From JAALKW01 sp963974485 (GTDB taxonomy: Bacteria > Pseudomonadota > Gammaproteobacteria > Legionellales > Legionellaceae): a stretch of 64,000 nucleotides of DNA. Positions 53,273 through 62,566 of the stretch are shown here, piece after piece (the stretch's first letter is position 1; every line of letters starts with the position of its first letter). The DNA lies in assembly GCA_963974485.1 (NCBI GenBank), contig CAXBBS010000011.1:1-64000 (forward strand), in the 5' to 3' direction. A program made the position numbers and the translations under genes. The notes beneath the pieces are model-generated. The model made no database searches. It saw nothing but the letters and a program-made list of their open reading frames with translations, and was not told the DNA's origin.

Positions 53273-54718
53273 TTAGGTCAATTCACGGACACAACGAACA
53301 CCACTGGTGTTTTCTTTGCCATCATGGGTTTGATAGGAAAAATAACTGCCAATATTACCAAAATAGTATTGGGCCCATGCATTATTGTACGTACCATCAG
53401 CCTTTGAATATTCGGTAGAACTCCACATAATACCTAAAAGATTACCAACTTGACGATCAAATAAATTGGATAACATGTTTTGCTGTGTGGGATTTGCTTC
53501 CGTACCACAAAAACTGTCAAGACCTGGTGTTCCCGGTGCATCAACATAATAACCCATTTCACAAATGGAGGGTAAATACCAATCATTATACCCACCTATA
53601 TCTACATTTTTACATAGACCGGCAGCATATCTGCTTTGTGAAATTCCGTTACCTTCAAGATAGTTAAAGATAACATCTGTATTACAAATACCATCAGATT
53701 TTCCATTACAAGCATCAGGTGGATTGGTAGACAACTCATCTATACCCGTTAAAAATGTATAATCGGTGCAAGGCGCAAACGCGTTAATGTTGCCAGGTTC
53801 GCGCGTACATGATGTATTAGCATTAGCAGCCCATATAAGACCTAAAGGCCACGGAGCAGCTTGGTTTTCAAGCGCTGCAACTTTACCCCCAACACTCGCT
53901 GTACTAGGTGTCACGGTATCATCAATGGCAAACACATAGCCTGACTGATATTCAGAACCATAACTTAATATATTCAGTGGAATAGATAATTGACTCGCCG
54001 TGCGAGATACCGTTGTTAAAGTTGAACTTACTGCGGTCGCGCCAGGTGTAACGGTTAATGTACACGTACCACCTGCAGCAATCGTGCCACAGGTTGAAGG
54101 GCTAATACTTGCGTCGTCTGGGAGTGCGGGTGATAATATATAATTAACATTCGTTGCCGTTTCAGGCCCAGAATTAGTAATCTTAATTTCTCTCGGCGTA
54201 CCGGTTAATGCGGCATTTAAGCTAGGGTTGTTAACAGATAAAGCAAGCCCTTGACCCGTAAGGGTTGCTCCAGCATCGGCATCGGTTACAGTAACACTAA
54301 TCGGTTGGCTCGCTTGATAGCTCCAAAAACTATTGACCGAAATTGAAGGGCCATCATTACTTGAGCTTCCAGATAACTGCTCAGCTGAAACCAACAAGGT
54401 TAAGGTACACGAACCGTGTGATTCTAAACTCTCTTGTCTACTACACTTTCTTAATGATCTAGGTATAACACTAATGCCTGGTACAGGCAGTAATTCAAAT
54501 AAAAGTGCCACATCATCATTATTTGTAATCGTGTACTGGACGAGTGCCGAACCATTTCGAGGGAGTATAAGATGGTTCTCATAGCCAGTATCTAAATCAA
54601 TAGAAATCAACGGCGTCGCAGCTAACACCGTTTGTGCTGACAAAGAAAACATGAGAGACAGAGCTAAGCGTTTAGCTCGTATATGATTGCATTTTTTTTT
54701 AGGTACGATGAACATCAA
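53273..54718 (-). CDS. Secreted Lcl/DUF1566-domain protein
   Basis: The 481-aa product has a positively charged signal peptide (KKKCNHIRAKRLALSLMFSL...VLAAT). Beta-rich, Cys-containing repeats follow (CSRQESLESHGSCTLTLLVS, STCGTIAAGGTCTLTVTPG), including a DUF11-like segment (NSGPETATNVNYILSPALP). The C-terminal Lcl domain (about 250-481) contains YNDWYLPSICEMGYY and WSSTEYSKA...GVRCVREL. It is a paralogue of the 12013-13461 product, without the IPT domain. Probably surface-exposed or secreted via Sec. Confidence 0.82.
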   Translation of the reverse strand: MMFIVPKKKCNHIRAKRLALSLMFSLSAQTVLAATPLISIDLDTGYENHLILPRNGSALVQYTITNNDDVALLFELLPVPGISVIPRSLRKCSRQESLESHGSCTLTLLVSAEQLSGSSSNDGPSISVNSFWSYQASQPISVTVTDADAGATLTGQGLALSVNNPSLNAALTGTPREIKITNSGPETATNVNYILSPALPDDASISPSTCGTIAAGGTCTLTVTPGATAVSSTLTTVSRTASQLSIPLNILSYGSEYQSGYVFAIDDTVTPSTASVGGKVAALENQAAPWPLGLIWAANANTSCTREPGNINAFAPCTDYTFLTGIDELSTNPPDACNGKSDGICNTDVIFNYLEGNGISQSRYAAGLCKNVDIGGYNDWYLPSICEMGYYVDAPGTPGLDSFCGTEANPTQQNMLSNLFDRQVGNLLGIMWSSTEYSKADGTYNNAWAQYYFGNIGSYFSYQTHDGKENTSGVRCVRELT

Positions 54719-54857
54719 AATCCCTTTGATTAAAAATCATAGAGGATATTAAAACAGATCTAATGCTAGGATGAAAGCACGGAAAATAATTAAAAAACAA
54801 TTTAACGCTCAAAATAAACGCACATAATCCATGGTAAATGCACCACTATCGCATGCG

Positions 54858-54875
54858 TGACATACGTGCTATAAA
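54858..54875 (+). promoter_or_regulatory. Promoter with extended -10; motif shared with 16949-16966
   Basis: TGACATACGTGCTATAA at 54858-54874 matches 16949-16965 at 16 of 17 bases. TGcTATAAA (54867-54875) serves as -10. A second TATAAT lies at 54903-54908. Confidence 0.5.
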
Positions 54876-54922
54876 TTAGCTCTAATTCAACCTAACTTAT
54901 TCTATAATTAAGGCATATATCT

Positions 54923-55672
54923 ATGAAGCAACAACACAATTTAATCGGCTTACTCATCGCTACTTTTTTTTCTCAAACACTCCATGCGACAAGTGTGGCG
55001 CTACCTTATCCAACCGTTGTAACTTTAAACTTGGGCCCAGGATGGCCTACGTCGACACAAAGCGAGGTCATTGAGTTATTGCCTAATGTAAACAACCGAT
55101 ATATGAGCACAAGCAATACAGACGCATTTATTGACGGTGAATTGTTTGTAGGATGGCAAGAAAAAATAAATAGCTGTGCATACTTGGCAGAATCACAGTT
55201 AGGCCTGGCTTACATGGTCACCAACAGCGCTAAAATTAACGGTGTTATCTGGCAAGCCAACAATCCTCTTTTTGATAATGAAACCTATGCGTATCGAATT
55301 AAACATAGTCATGTTGCTCTTAGAGGAAAACTCTTAAGCACACCGAAAGAAACCTATCAAGGTTATGTTACCGGCAGTATCGGTATCGCATTTAATACCT
55401 CCTATGCCTTTAATAGCCAGCCTGTCATTAGTACGGTACTCCCCTCACCTAACTTTCAAACCAACACCGAAACAGATTTTTCCTACACAGTCGCTGCCGG
55501 CGTACAAAAAAAACTTAACTCAAACTGGGCCATAGGTATGGGCTATCAATTTGCAGACTGGGGGAAAAGTCGCTTAAGTCGCGCTCCAGGACAAACCATG
55601 AATACGGGACCCGGATTCCATAATTTTTACACGAGTGAGGCCCAATTTAATTTAACGTATAGCGTGGCATAG
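54923..55672 (+). CDS. Outer membrane beta-barrel protein
   Basis: The 249-aa product has a signal peptide (residues 1-22, LIATFFSQTLHA) and an eight-strand-type barrel pattern: VGWQEKINSCAYLAESQLGL, GYVTGSIGIAFNTSYAF and SYTVAAGVQKKLNSNWAIGM, with GYQFADWGKS. It ends in an aromatic/hydrophobic terminal strand (QFNLTYSVA). This fits the OMP_b-brl family common in Legionella and Coxiella. It is followed by the Eda-like gene 51 bp later on the same strand. Confidence 0.8.
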   Translation: MKQQHNLIGLLIATFFSQTLHATSVALPYPTVVTLNLGPGWPTSTQSEVIELLPNVNNRYMSTSNTDAFIDGELFVGWQEKINSCAYLAESQLGLAYMVTNSAKINGVIWQANNPLFDNETYAYRIKHSHVALRGKLLSTPKETYQGYVTGSIGIAFNTSYAFNSQPVISTVLPSPNFQTNTETDFSYTVAAGVQKKLNSNWAIGMGYQFADWGKSRLSRAPGQTMNTGPGFHNFYTSEAQFNLTYSVA

Positions 55673-55723
55673 TAGCCCGATTCTTATAGAAAAACCGCTT
55701 CCAAACAAGGAGAAAAATATAAG

Positions 55724-56260
55724 ATGGCATATTTGAATACCAAACAATCCCTGATCATCACATTGGATGTTGATGCTTCGTTATTGAGTCAATTACAACA
55801 GATTGAAGATGCAGGATTTTCCGTCGTTGAATTAAACAATGCCGAGCCGGCTATTTTAACCGACGTTATAAAAAAATATCCTGGCCTTAGATTAGGCGTC
55901 AGTAATATTCTTAATACCGACCAATTAGAAGCTGTTCAAAAAGCAGGGGCTCATTTTGGAAGCAGTCCCGGCTTTATGCCTAGCTTGATTCAAACCGCCA
56001 ATATTTATAACTTTCATTATCTACCTGGTGTTGCAACACCATCTGAAGCCATGCAAGCTGCGGCGCTTGGCTGCCAACATGTACGACCGTTGCCGGCGAC
56101 GCTGTCATTTTGTACGTTACTTAACAAATACTTACCCAACTTGCGTTTGTTTCCTGCTGATGTCACGCAAAAAGAAGCCGAGAAGCTTCTTAAGTTAGAT
56201 TCTGTCTCGGCTGTAAGTGTTTTAAATCCTGAGCTTCAGCTATGTGAAATAGCTATGTAA
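55724..56260 (+). CDS. KDPG/KHG aldolase-like protein lacking the catalytic lysine
   Basis: The 178-aa product follows the 2-keto-3-deoxy-6-phosphogluconate aldolase (Eda) pattern: EDAGFSVVELNNAE, RLGVSNILNTDQLEAVQKAG, AHFGSSPGFMPSLI, YLPGVATPSEAMQAAALGC and LRLFPADVTQ. The family's Schiff-base lysine, in E. coli E-F-K-F-F-P-A, is replaced here by HVRPLPA, and the Arg after the VLEVTL-type motif is absent. At 178 aa it is shorter than typical Eda (about 210). It may be a non-catalytic relative or have changed function. GGAG precedes the ATG. Confidence 0.75.
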   Translation: MAYLNTKQSLIITLDVDASLLSQLQQIEDAGFSVVELNNAEPAILTDVIKKYPGLRLGVSNILNTDQLEAVQKAGAHFGSSPGFMPSLIQTANIYNFHYLPGVATPSEAMQAAALGCQHVRPLPATLSFCTLLNKYLPNLRLFPADVTQKEAEKLLKLDSVSAVSVLNPELQLCEIAM

Positions 56261-56263
56261 CCA

Positions 56264-59200
56264 CTAGCCCCGACCCTGGGTGAGCGGTTCAATAAAGCTT
56301 GTGTTTTCACTGGTTTCAGCATTTAGCTTTTGCAAAGCATGCTGAGCGCGTACACAACCGTTATTTTCTGCTTTTTTTAGCCATGTTTTAGCTTTACCTT
56401 TATTCTCATCACCTAAAGCACCGTTGTAATACAGCATGGCTAATTGATACTGCGCATAACCATTGTCTTGCTCTGATAATATCTGATAGAGCTCGGCGGC
56501 TTTCTCACTGTTTTGTGCCGTCCCCACGCCCTCTTGATGCATGCGTGCCAAGGCAAGTATCGCTTGTACATCACCTTGATCAGCCGAAGCTTGATACTGA
56601 CTGAGCGCAAACACAGGGTCTTGCGATACACCCATCCCTTTTTCTGCTAAATAACCCAGTTGATACATCGCGTTTCTATCACCTAATTTAGCCGCTTTCC
56701 TGTACCATTGAGCACTTTTTCGATAATTACGTAAGTTTTCATCATGCATATAAAGCCCAGCTAATTGAACCATGGCACGTGCATGACCACGCTCTGCGGC
56801 TGATTTATAAAGTGTAGCTGCTTTGCTATGATCAACGGGGCGTCCTTTACCGTACTCATACACAAGGCCCAAATCAAATTCACCAATCACACTGAATTTG
56901 TTTGCCGCGAGCTCATACGCGATGGACGCCTGTTTATAATTATCATCCACGGTCTCATGAATAAATCCTAAAGCGACTGCGGCAGGTGCATAGTTACTCA
57001 TCGCACGACTATACCACTGCTTAGCCAAGGCATAATTAGGTTGTTGCCCTAAATGACCCAATTGATTCAAACGCCCTAACAAATACTGCGCTGTCGCATG
57101 CCCTTGATTCGCTGCAAGCTCATACCAATGAGCCGCTTTTTCCATATTGACGGTGCCACCGAGGCCTTGCTCTAGCAAATAGCCAAGTTTAAGTTGCGCC
57201 TGTCTGTCACCACGCTCAGCTAAATCTTGATAAATACCACGTGCTTGCTTCACGTGCTCGGTATCTTCTGTACCCGTTAACGAATAATCAGCCAAGAGCA
57301 AACTTGCTGTGGTGTTACCCAAAGCATGCGCTTTTTCTAAGTTAGGTAAAAAATCTAGGCCCTGATTATGCTCTAAAACAGCCATGTTTAAATCAGCATA
57401 CGAAAATCCTGCGGCTGATGCCTGCCTTAACAAAACAGCAGCCTCTTCTTTATCTTGGCTGACCTCATGCCCTTTGGCATAATACGTCCCTAAAATAAAC
57501 GCACTCACAGGATTAGACTTAGCTTGTTGATACCAATACACAGCGTCACGCTCATTTTTACCAACCCCGAGACCGCGATCAAATAACATGCCCAATAAAA
57601 GCGCTGCTTCAGGACTGCCTGATTTAGCTTTTTCTTCAGCGACAGCATAAGCGTGCTCTTGTTTTTCTTTTGAATTACTCATGGCATCAAAAAATGCAAG
57701 CGGCAAGACAGCCTCTTCAACACCTTGGTTTGCGGCACCTTCATACAAACGCTTCATGAGTTCATGACGTTTTGTTTTTTCTTGAACACTCAAGACCGTA
57801 GCTTGATCGCGCACCAGAATCTCAGCAAGACGATATTCGCCTTTTGCATGCTGATTAAACGCCGCTAAAGAATACATCGACATCGCACGGTCGCGGTTAG
57901 GCTTAACCACCCATTCCCCCTCAGGTGTCTGAAAACCTCGCTCCAATAAACGCCCTAGCATATACTGTGATTCAGGATTACCTTTGAATGCCGCGTCGTT
58001 TAACCACCCTAGCGCTTGCTGGTAATCATGTTGACCGTCTTCACCATTAAAATAAAAGAGCCCAAGCGTATATTCTGCTTGTAAATCTTGTTGATCAACG
58101 GCCTGCATATAATAATCCACCGCTTTTTTTAAGTCTTTTGTAACGCCATGGCCTTGTTGATACAACTGCCCTAAGGCAAACTGTGCTGTGGGATCGCCCA
58201 AGCTCGCACGTTCTTCCAATAATTCTGACCATGCTTCTTCAGCTAAAGGATACGTTATAAAATCTACATTTTCTTGCATTAATTTTTGTTCTGAATCAGC
58301 TGAACTTCGAACCAACATGTCATAATAATCCGTCAATGGAATATGATTGGGCTCGACTAATTTAAATTCTGGTTGATATAAATGCTCTCGACTGATACCG
58401 GCCATTTGGGGCGGTTGGTTATATTGATTCTGACGCAAAGCACGTGGATCGTTCCATGCTGTAAAAATACCTTCGAGACCATAACCACTGTCGGTAAGTG
58501 TTGATGCTTTACCACCGGTTAACCAACGTGCAGCTAAAACCTCTTCGTTTTTTGAAATCTCGGCTTCTGCTTTATCCGCTTTTTCTTGCCACGATTTCTG
58601 CAACGCTTTATCCCCAGCCTGCTTAGCTAAATCAGCGAGACCTCGCATGGCTGGCACATACCCCTGAGCAAGCGCTAATTCAAATAATTGCTTGGCTTGC
58701 GCAACATCTTGAGACTCTAATTTTCCTTCAGCATAGACCCGCCCTAGTAAATATTGTGCTGCGGCTTCTTTTTGCTCTGCTGATCGTTTAACCCAAATTA
58801 AACCTAAATTATTATTTTTACGATGTCGGCTTTCAAGAAAATGCTCAGCCAAACTTGCCTGGGCCAAGCTGTTACCTTGTTTAGCGGCGGCAATATCATA
58901 ACGCCTTGCTTTATCTTCACTTTTTCGCACACCCAAACCGAATCGATAGGCTGCAGCACAATACATTTGAGCTTGCATATCGCCCTGGTCTGCCGCTTTT
59001 TTAAACCATGTAAGCGCATCGGTTAAATTCTTTTCTTCAATCAGCGCATAGCGTGCCACAATTTTTTGAGCGGGCAAATAGCCTCGCGCAGCTGATGCTC
59101 TCAGGCGATGAAGCGCTCGTTGATTATTTTTAAGCACACCATACCCATAAAGATACATACGTCCCATATAATCATCGCCAACAGCACCTTGCTTTGAAGC

Positions 59201-59335
59201 ATGCATTAAATCATCAGACGCCTGAATATAATGACCTGAACGATACGCATCGATACCTGTGTTTGCATAGGCCAACGGGGCACTTACAGCGGTGATAAAA
59301 CAAAACCATGGTGTTATTGGTCTTATAGAACTCAT
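56264..59335 (-). CDS. Secreted Sel1-repeat (TPR-like) protein
   Basis: The 1023-aa product has a signal peptide (PWFCFITAVSAPLAYA). More than 20 Sel1-like repeats of 36-38 aa follow, typified by AAHWYELAANQGHATAQYLL and GDPTAQFALGQLYQQGHGVT. A 100-residue non-repeat insert (about 255-360) separates two solenoid blocks. Sel1 proteins act as adaptors; LpnE, EnhC and LidL of Legionella use them in host-cell entry. EnhC also works on peptidoglycan, which fits the L,D-transpeptidase gene two positions upstream. AAGGAG lies before the ATG. It is the last gene of a three-gene minus-strand operon. Confidence 0.88.
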   Translation of the reverse strand: MSSIRPITPWFCFITAVSAPLAYANTGIDAYRSGHYIQASDDLMHASKQGAVGDDYMGRMYLYGYGVLKNNQRALHRLRASAARGYLPAQKIVARYALIEEKNLTDALTWFKKAADQGDMQAQMYCAAAYRFGLGVRKSEDKARRYDIAAAKQGNSLAQASLAEHFLESRHRKNNNLGLIWVKRSAEQKEAAAQYLLGRVYAEGKLESQDVAQAKQLFELALAQGYVPAMRGLADLAKQAGDKALQKSWQEKADKAEAEISKNEEVLAARWLTGGKASTLTDSGYGLEGIFTAWNDPRALRQNQYNQPPQMAGISREHLYQPEFKLVEPNHIPLTDYYDMLVRSSADSEQKLMQENVDFITYPLAEEAWSELLEERASLGDPTAQFALGQLYQQGHGVTKDLKKAVDYYMQAVDQQDLQAEYTLGLFYFNGEDGQHDYQQALGWLNDAAFKGNPESQYMLGRLLERGFQTPEGEWVVKPNRDRAMSMYSLAAFNQHAKGEYRLAEILVRDQATVLSVQEKTKRHELMKRLYEGAANQGVEEAVLPLAFFDAMSNSKEKQEHAYAVAEEKAKSGSPEAALLLGMLFDRGLGVGKNERDAVYWYQQAKSNPVSAFILGTYYAKGHEVSQDKEEAAVLLRQASAAGFSYADLNMAVLEHNQGLDFLPNLEKAHALGNTTASLLLADYSLTGTEDTEHVKQARGIYQDLAERGDRQAQLKLGYLLEQGLGGTVNMEKAAHWYELAANQGHATAQYLLGRLNQLGHLGQQPNYALAKQWYSRAMSNYAPAAVALGFIHETVDDNYKQASIAYELAANKFSVIGEFDLGLVYEYGKGRPVDHSKAATLYKSAAERGHARAMVQLAGLYMHDENLRNYRKSAQWYRKAAKLGDRNAMYQLGYLAEKGMGVSQDPVFALSQYQASADQGDVQAILALARMHQEGVGTAQNSEKAAELYQILSEQDNGYAQYQLAMLYYNGALGDENKGKAKTWLKKAENNGCVRAQHALQKLNAETSENTSFIEPLTQGRG

Positions 59336-59368
59336 GGATATTCTCCTTAATATTTATTATTATGCTTT

Positions 59369-59899
59369 TTAGCGTGGAATAATTCCGTAATACACCACTT
59401 CATGTACCGCGCCGTTCCTCGAGTTACCGTCCACCAACCAATAATTTCCTCGATTATTCATACCGTACTTCACACGCGCATATTCACACACTTTGACACT
59501 CTCGGCACAATCCACAATCTTGCCATGGCTCGTTTTTCTATCATCCATCGTACATATATATTTCATGCGCTCACTGCTGGATAAGACAGCCCAGCGATGC
59601 GGGCGAATCACATGATTCAAATACACGCTCTGACTACTTTCTGACTGACGCATCTGATATAAATTAATAGCTCTATCCGTTTTGTTATACATAAAGTATA
59701 GTGACTGATCGTCACCAACGCTTCGCGGTAAAATTTGAAGTACGTTTAAATCAAATTTATACCCCACATCCCGACAACCTAAGGGACTACGGCTCCCATC
59801 ATCTTTACTTGCTGCAAAACAGCTTGCCTCCATGCCGAGCAGTAAGACCGAGGCCATAAAACAAGGTAAGATAAAATTTTGATGATTTGTACGCATCAT
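59369..59899 (-). CDS. Secreted hypothetical protein in the L,D-transpeptidase operon
   Basis: The 176-aa product has a signal peptide (NFILPCFMASVLLLGMEASC) with a possible lipobox-like LGMEASC. The mature region has five or six cysteines and an SH3-like/beta composition (YFMYNKTDRAINLYQMRQSE). The ATG overlaps the transpeptidase stop (ATGA), with GGGGAG upstream, so the two are coupled. It is 33 bp before the Sel1 gene. In Legionella a similar order (enhA-enhB-enhC: YkuD protein, small protein, Sel1 protein) is found, so this is likely an EnhB-like protein. That match is by gene order, not by sequence. Confidence 0.72.
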   Translation of the reverse strand: MMRTNHQNFILPCFMASVLLLGMEASCFAASKDDGSRSPLGCRDVGYKFDLNVLQILPRSVGDDQSLYFMYNKTDRAINLYQMRQSESSQSVYLNHVIRPHRWAVLSSSERMKYICTMDDRKTSHGKIVDCAESVKVCEYARVKYGMNNRGNYWLVDGNSRNGAVHEVVYYGIIPR

Positions 59900-60627
59900 G
59901 TTCTCCCCACAGAATTAACCGTCCGAACAATCACTTTTGTTCCTTTTTGATCGTTTTCATCCGTCGATATTTCAACAAATTCTTCGTTTAACCATTTCGC
60001 GTCACGCGTGAACATCCTCACGCAACCATGACTAGCGCGATATCCCGGAACATCACTCGATCCATGCATGGCAAAACCTTTATGAAAGTACATGCAGTAC
60101 GGCATCGGTGCGCCCCCACGACCTACCGGGAATACATCCGAACTGCAATGTGAATTTTCTTTACTGAACATCCTATAAATGCCCGTCTGTGTACGGCACG
60201 ATTTATTACTATCAGAGCATTTATCACGACCAGACGACACGGGACCCCAGTTTAAGAGCTGCCCATGCTCATCATAAGCACCCCAAGCTAATTTATCTTG
60301 ATCAACAATAATTTGTTTTTCGTTAGAATCAATTTTTTTAGGAAAAGGCGATATATCAAGTAAGCTGAGTGTTTTTAAGTGCTTAGGTATGACAATCACT
60401 TTTCCGGCCCAAAGCGAGTTATAACTTCGGTTAAGGCGTTGCACGAGATCGCGCTGTTGTTCATCCGGGAATAAACGCTCCCAAGAATCACCTCGTTGTG
60501 TTTTAATGCACTCAAATTGCGGTTGGTTACAAAGACCTTTTCCATAATAAGGTGAGTCACTTGCCCATACCGTTCCGGTGGAACAGATGGCACTTAATAA
60601 AAGCATGGTATGACTAAACTTCTTCAT
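59896..60627 (-). CDS. L,D-transpeptidase (YkuD), EnhA-like
   Basis: The 243-aa product has a signal peptide (1-22), a LysM-like segment (ECIKTQRGDSWERLF to WAGKVIVIPKHL, about 39-84) and a YkuD domain (about 105-240) with catalytic motif HGSSDVPGYRASHGCVRM (His200, Cys202). It should form 3-3 cross-links or attach proteins to peptidoglycan in the periplasm. It is the first gene of the operon with the small secreted protein and the Sel1 protein, a layout that recalls the Legionella enhABC locus. Confidence 0.88.
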   Translation of the reverse strand: MKKFSHTMLLLSAICSTGTVWASDSPYYGKGLCNQPQFECIKTQRGDSWERLFPDEQQRDLVQRLNRSYNSLWAGKVIVIPKHLKTLSLLDISPFPKKIDSNEKQIIVDQDKLAWGAYDEHGQLLNWGPVSSGRDKCSDSNKSCRTQTGIYRMFSKENSHCSSDVFPVGRGGAPMPYCMYFHKGFAMHGSSDVPGYRASHGCVRMFTRDAKWLNEEFVEISTDENDQKGTKVIVRTVNSVGRT

Positions 60628-60730
60628 CCGATTCTCCAGCTGTTTGTTTCATATCGCATGAATATGAATACGTTTACTTACACTATCGGCTGTGAGGTAT
60701 AAAAGTTTAGAAAGTTTAATTTATGTTTTT

Positions 60731-62566
60731 TTAGTTATGAAAGTGGCCATGTATGCGCATAGCAAGCTCATCACTAATGCCGGCCACTTTAGCAATTTCT
60801 TCGCGTGAGGCTTTAGCAAGGTCGCGTAGGCCACCAAAACGATGAAGCAAGGCATGACGGCGCTTTTCTCCCACGCCTGGTATATTATTTAACGTGGAGC
60901 TTAACGTGGTTTTTTCGCGTTTTTTTCGATGTGCTGTGATAGCAAAACGGTGTGATTCATCTCGAATATGTTGCAGCAAATGTAATGCAGGAGACTCAGG
61001 CGCCCAACTCATCTCGTAAAAATCGTCAGCGAGAACCAAGCGCTCCAAACCGGCTTTACGAGCAGGACCTTTGGCAACACCGAGTATTTTTACATGATTT
61101 ATCTCTAAAGCATCGAGCGCCTGCTTCGCCATCGACACCTGACCCTTGCCGCCATCGATCACCGCAAGCTCAGGCAAAGGTTTATCGTCACGTAATAAAC
61201 GCTTAAAATAACGTGTTACGGCTTGCTCCATCGCCGCATAATCATCTCCAGGCGTAATATCTTTGATATTTAAACGTCGATACGCTGATTTGCATGGCCC
61301 CTGTTTATCAAACACCACACACGATGCAACCGTGTCTTGCCCTTGTGTATGGCTGATATCAAAGCACACCATACGTGAGATTGATTTTAAGCTTAGCGCT
61401 TGTTGCAACGCCTCATAGCGCTGTTCAATTAATAACTTAGAGGCACGCCGTTCTGAAACGGCACGCTCCAAATTATCAGTTGCAAAATCAACCCAACGCG
61501 CTTTGGCACCACGTGGATTAATTTGAATCTTGCAAGCTTTCTCACGCCGCACACGTAATGCAGCCTCCCAAGCGGCTTGTTCTTGCACCGGATGATTTGT
61601 TAAAATTAGCGCAGGTATGCGCGCGGGTGTATCAAAATAATAATGTGATATAAACGCTTCAAACACCGCTTGCTCTAAATCCTCTTGTTCCAGGCCTGCT
61701 TTAGGAAGTCTAGGAAAAAACACCTGGCTATCCAGCACTTGTCCACCTCGTATACCTACCCATTGAACACAAGCAAAACCAGGACGAACATAACTCACCA
61801 TGACATCGGCATCCCCCTCACGCAACGTCATGCCCTGCTGTTCTTGAATAAGGCGTATATGCTTCATTTGATCACGCAGTGCTGCCGCTTCTTCGAACGC
61901 CATTTGTTCAACAGCCTCACCCATACGCAGCTCCAGTTCGGTGAGAAGCTGCTGAGATTTTCCACGTAAAAATTGCGTCGTGTCTTGCACGGCTTGCCCG
62001 TATTCTTGCTTGGAGATTAAATCAACACAGGGCGCCCTACAACGCCCAATCTGATATTGTAAACACGGCCTTGATCGCGCGGCAAAGTCACCGTCACTGC
62101 AGTTACGAAGCTTAAATACTTTTTGAATCAAATTCAGCGTTTCCCGAACCGCACTTACCCCCGGGTAAGGCCCAAAATAGCCTTTTTCCTGAGGATTTTT
62201 TTTTGTTCGAACCATGCTAAGACTGGGATAATTATGTTTTAAACTCACGTATAAATACGGGTAAGATTTATCATCTCGCATGAGTACATTGTATTTGGGA
62301 CGTAAGCTTTTAATCAGTTGGCTTTCAAGCAGCAAGGCTTCTGTCTCGCTCCGAGTTACACTTACATCAATACTCACAATTTGACGTACTAAAGCACGTG
62401 TTTTACTGCCTTGATCGGATTGGCTAAAATAGCTTTGCACACGTTTTTTTAAACACGAGGCTTTACCGACATAAATAACCTTGTCATCCGTATCGCGCAT
62501 GCGATACACACCCGGTTCTAAAGGTAGGTTAGTTAAGGTTAATTGTAATTCAGGTGAGATGGTCAT
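60731..62566 (-). CDS. uvrC: Excinuclease ABC subunit C
   Basis: UvrC makes the dual incisions of nucleotide excision repair. The product is about 611 aa from ATG 62566 (MTISPELQLTLTNLPLEPGV). GIY-YIG domain: PGVYRMRDTDDKVIYVGKAS (about 18-37). UVR motif: MAFEEAAALRDQMKHI (about 205). RNase H-like endonuclease: MVCFDISHTQG and AVIDGGKGQV. C-terminal HhH: LNNIPGVGEKRRHALLHRFG. The frame extends to 62584, but the inner ATG fits the family start. It overlaps the end of the response-regulator gene, the conserved uvrY-uvrC arrangement of gamma-proteobacteria. Confidence 0.96.
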   Translation of the reverse strand: MTISPELQLTLTNLPLEPGVYRMRDTDDKVIYVGKASCLKKRVQSYFSQSDQGSKTRALVRQIVSIDVSVTRSETEALLLESQLIKSLRPKYNVLMRDDKSYPYLYVSLKHNYPSLSMVRTKKNPQEKGYFGPYPGVSAVRETLNLIQKVFKLRNCSDGDFAARSRPCLQYQIGRCRAPCVDLISKQEYGQAVQDTTQFLRGKSQQLLTELELRMGEAVEQMAFEEAAALRDQMKHIRLIQEQQGMTLREGDADVMVSYVRPGFACVQWVGIRGGQVLDSQVFFPRLPKAGLEQEDLEQAVFEAFISHYYFDTPARIPALILTNHPVQEQAAWEAALRVRREKACKIQINPRGAKARWVDFATDNLERAVSERRASKLLIEQRYEALQQALSLKSISRMVCFDISHTQGQDTVASCVVFDKQGPCKSAYRRLNIKDITPGDDYAAMEQAVTRYFKRLLRDDKPLPELAVIDGGKGQVSMAKQALDALEINHVKILGVAKGPARKAGLERLVLADDFYEMSWAPESPALHLLQHIRDESHRFAITAHRKKREKTTLSSTLNNIPGVGEKRRHALLHRFGGLRDLAKASREEIAKVAGISDELAMRIHGHFHN

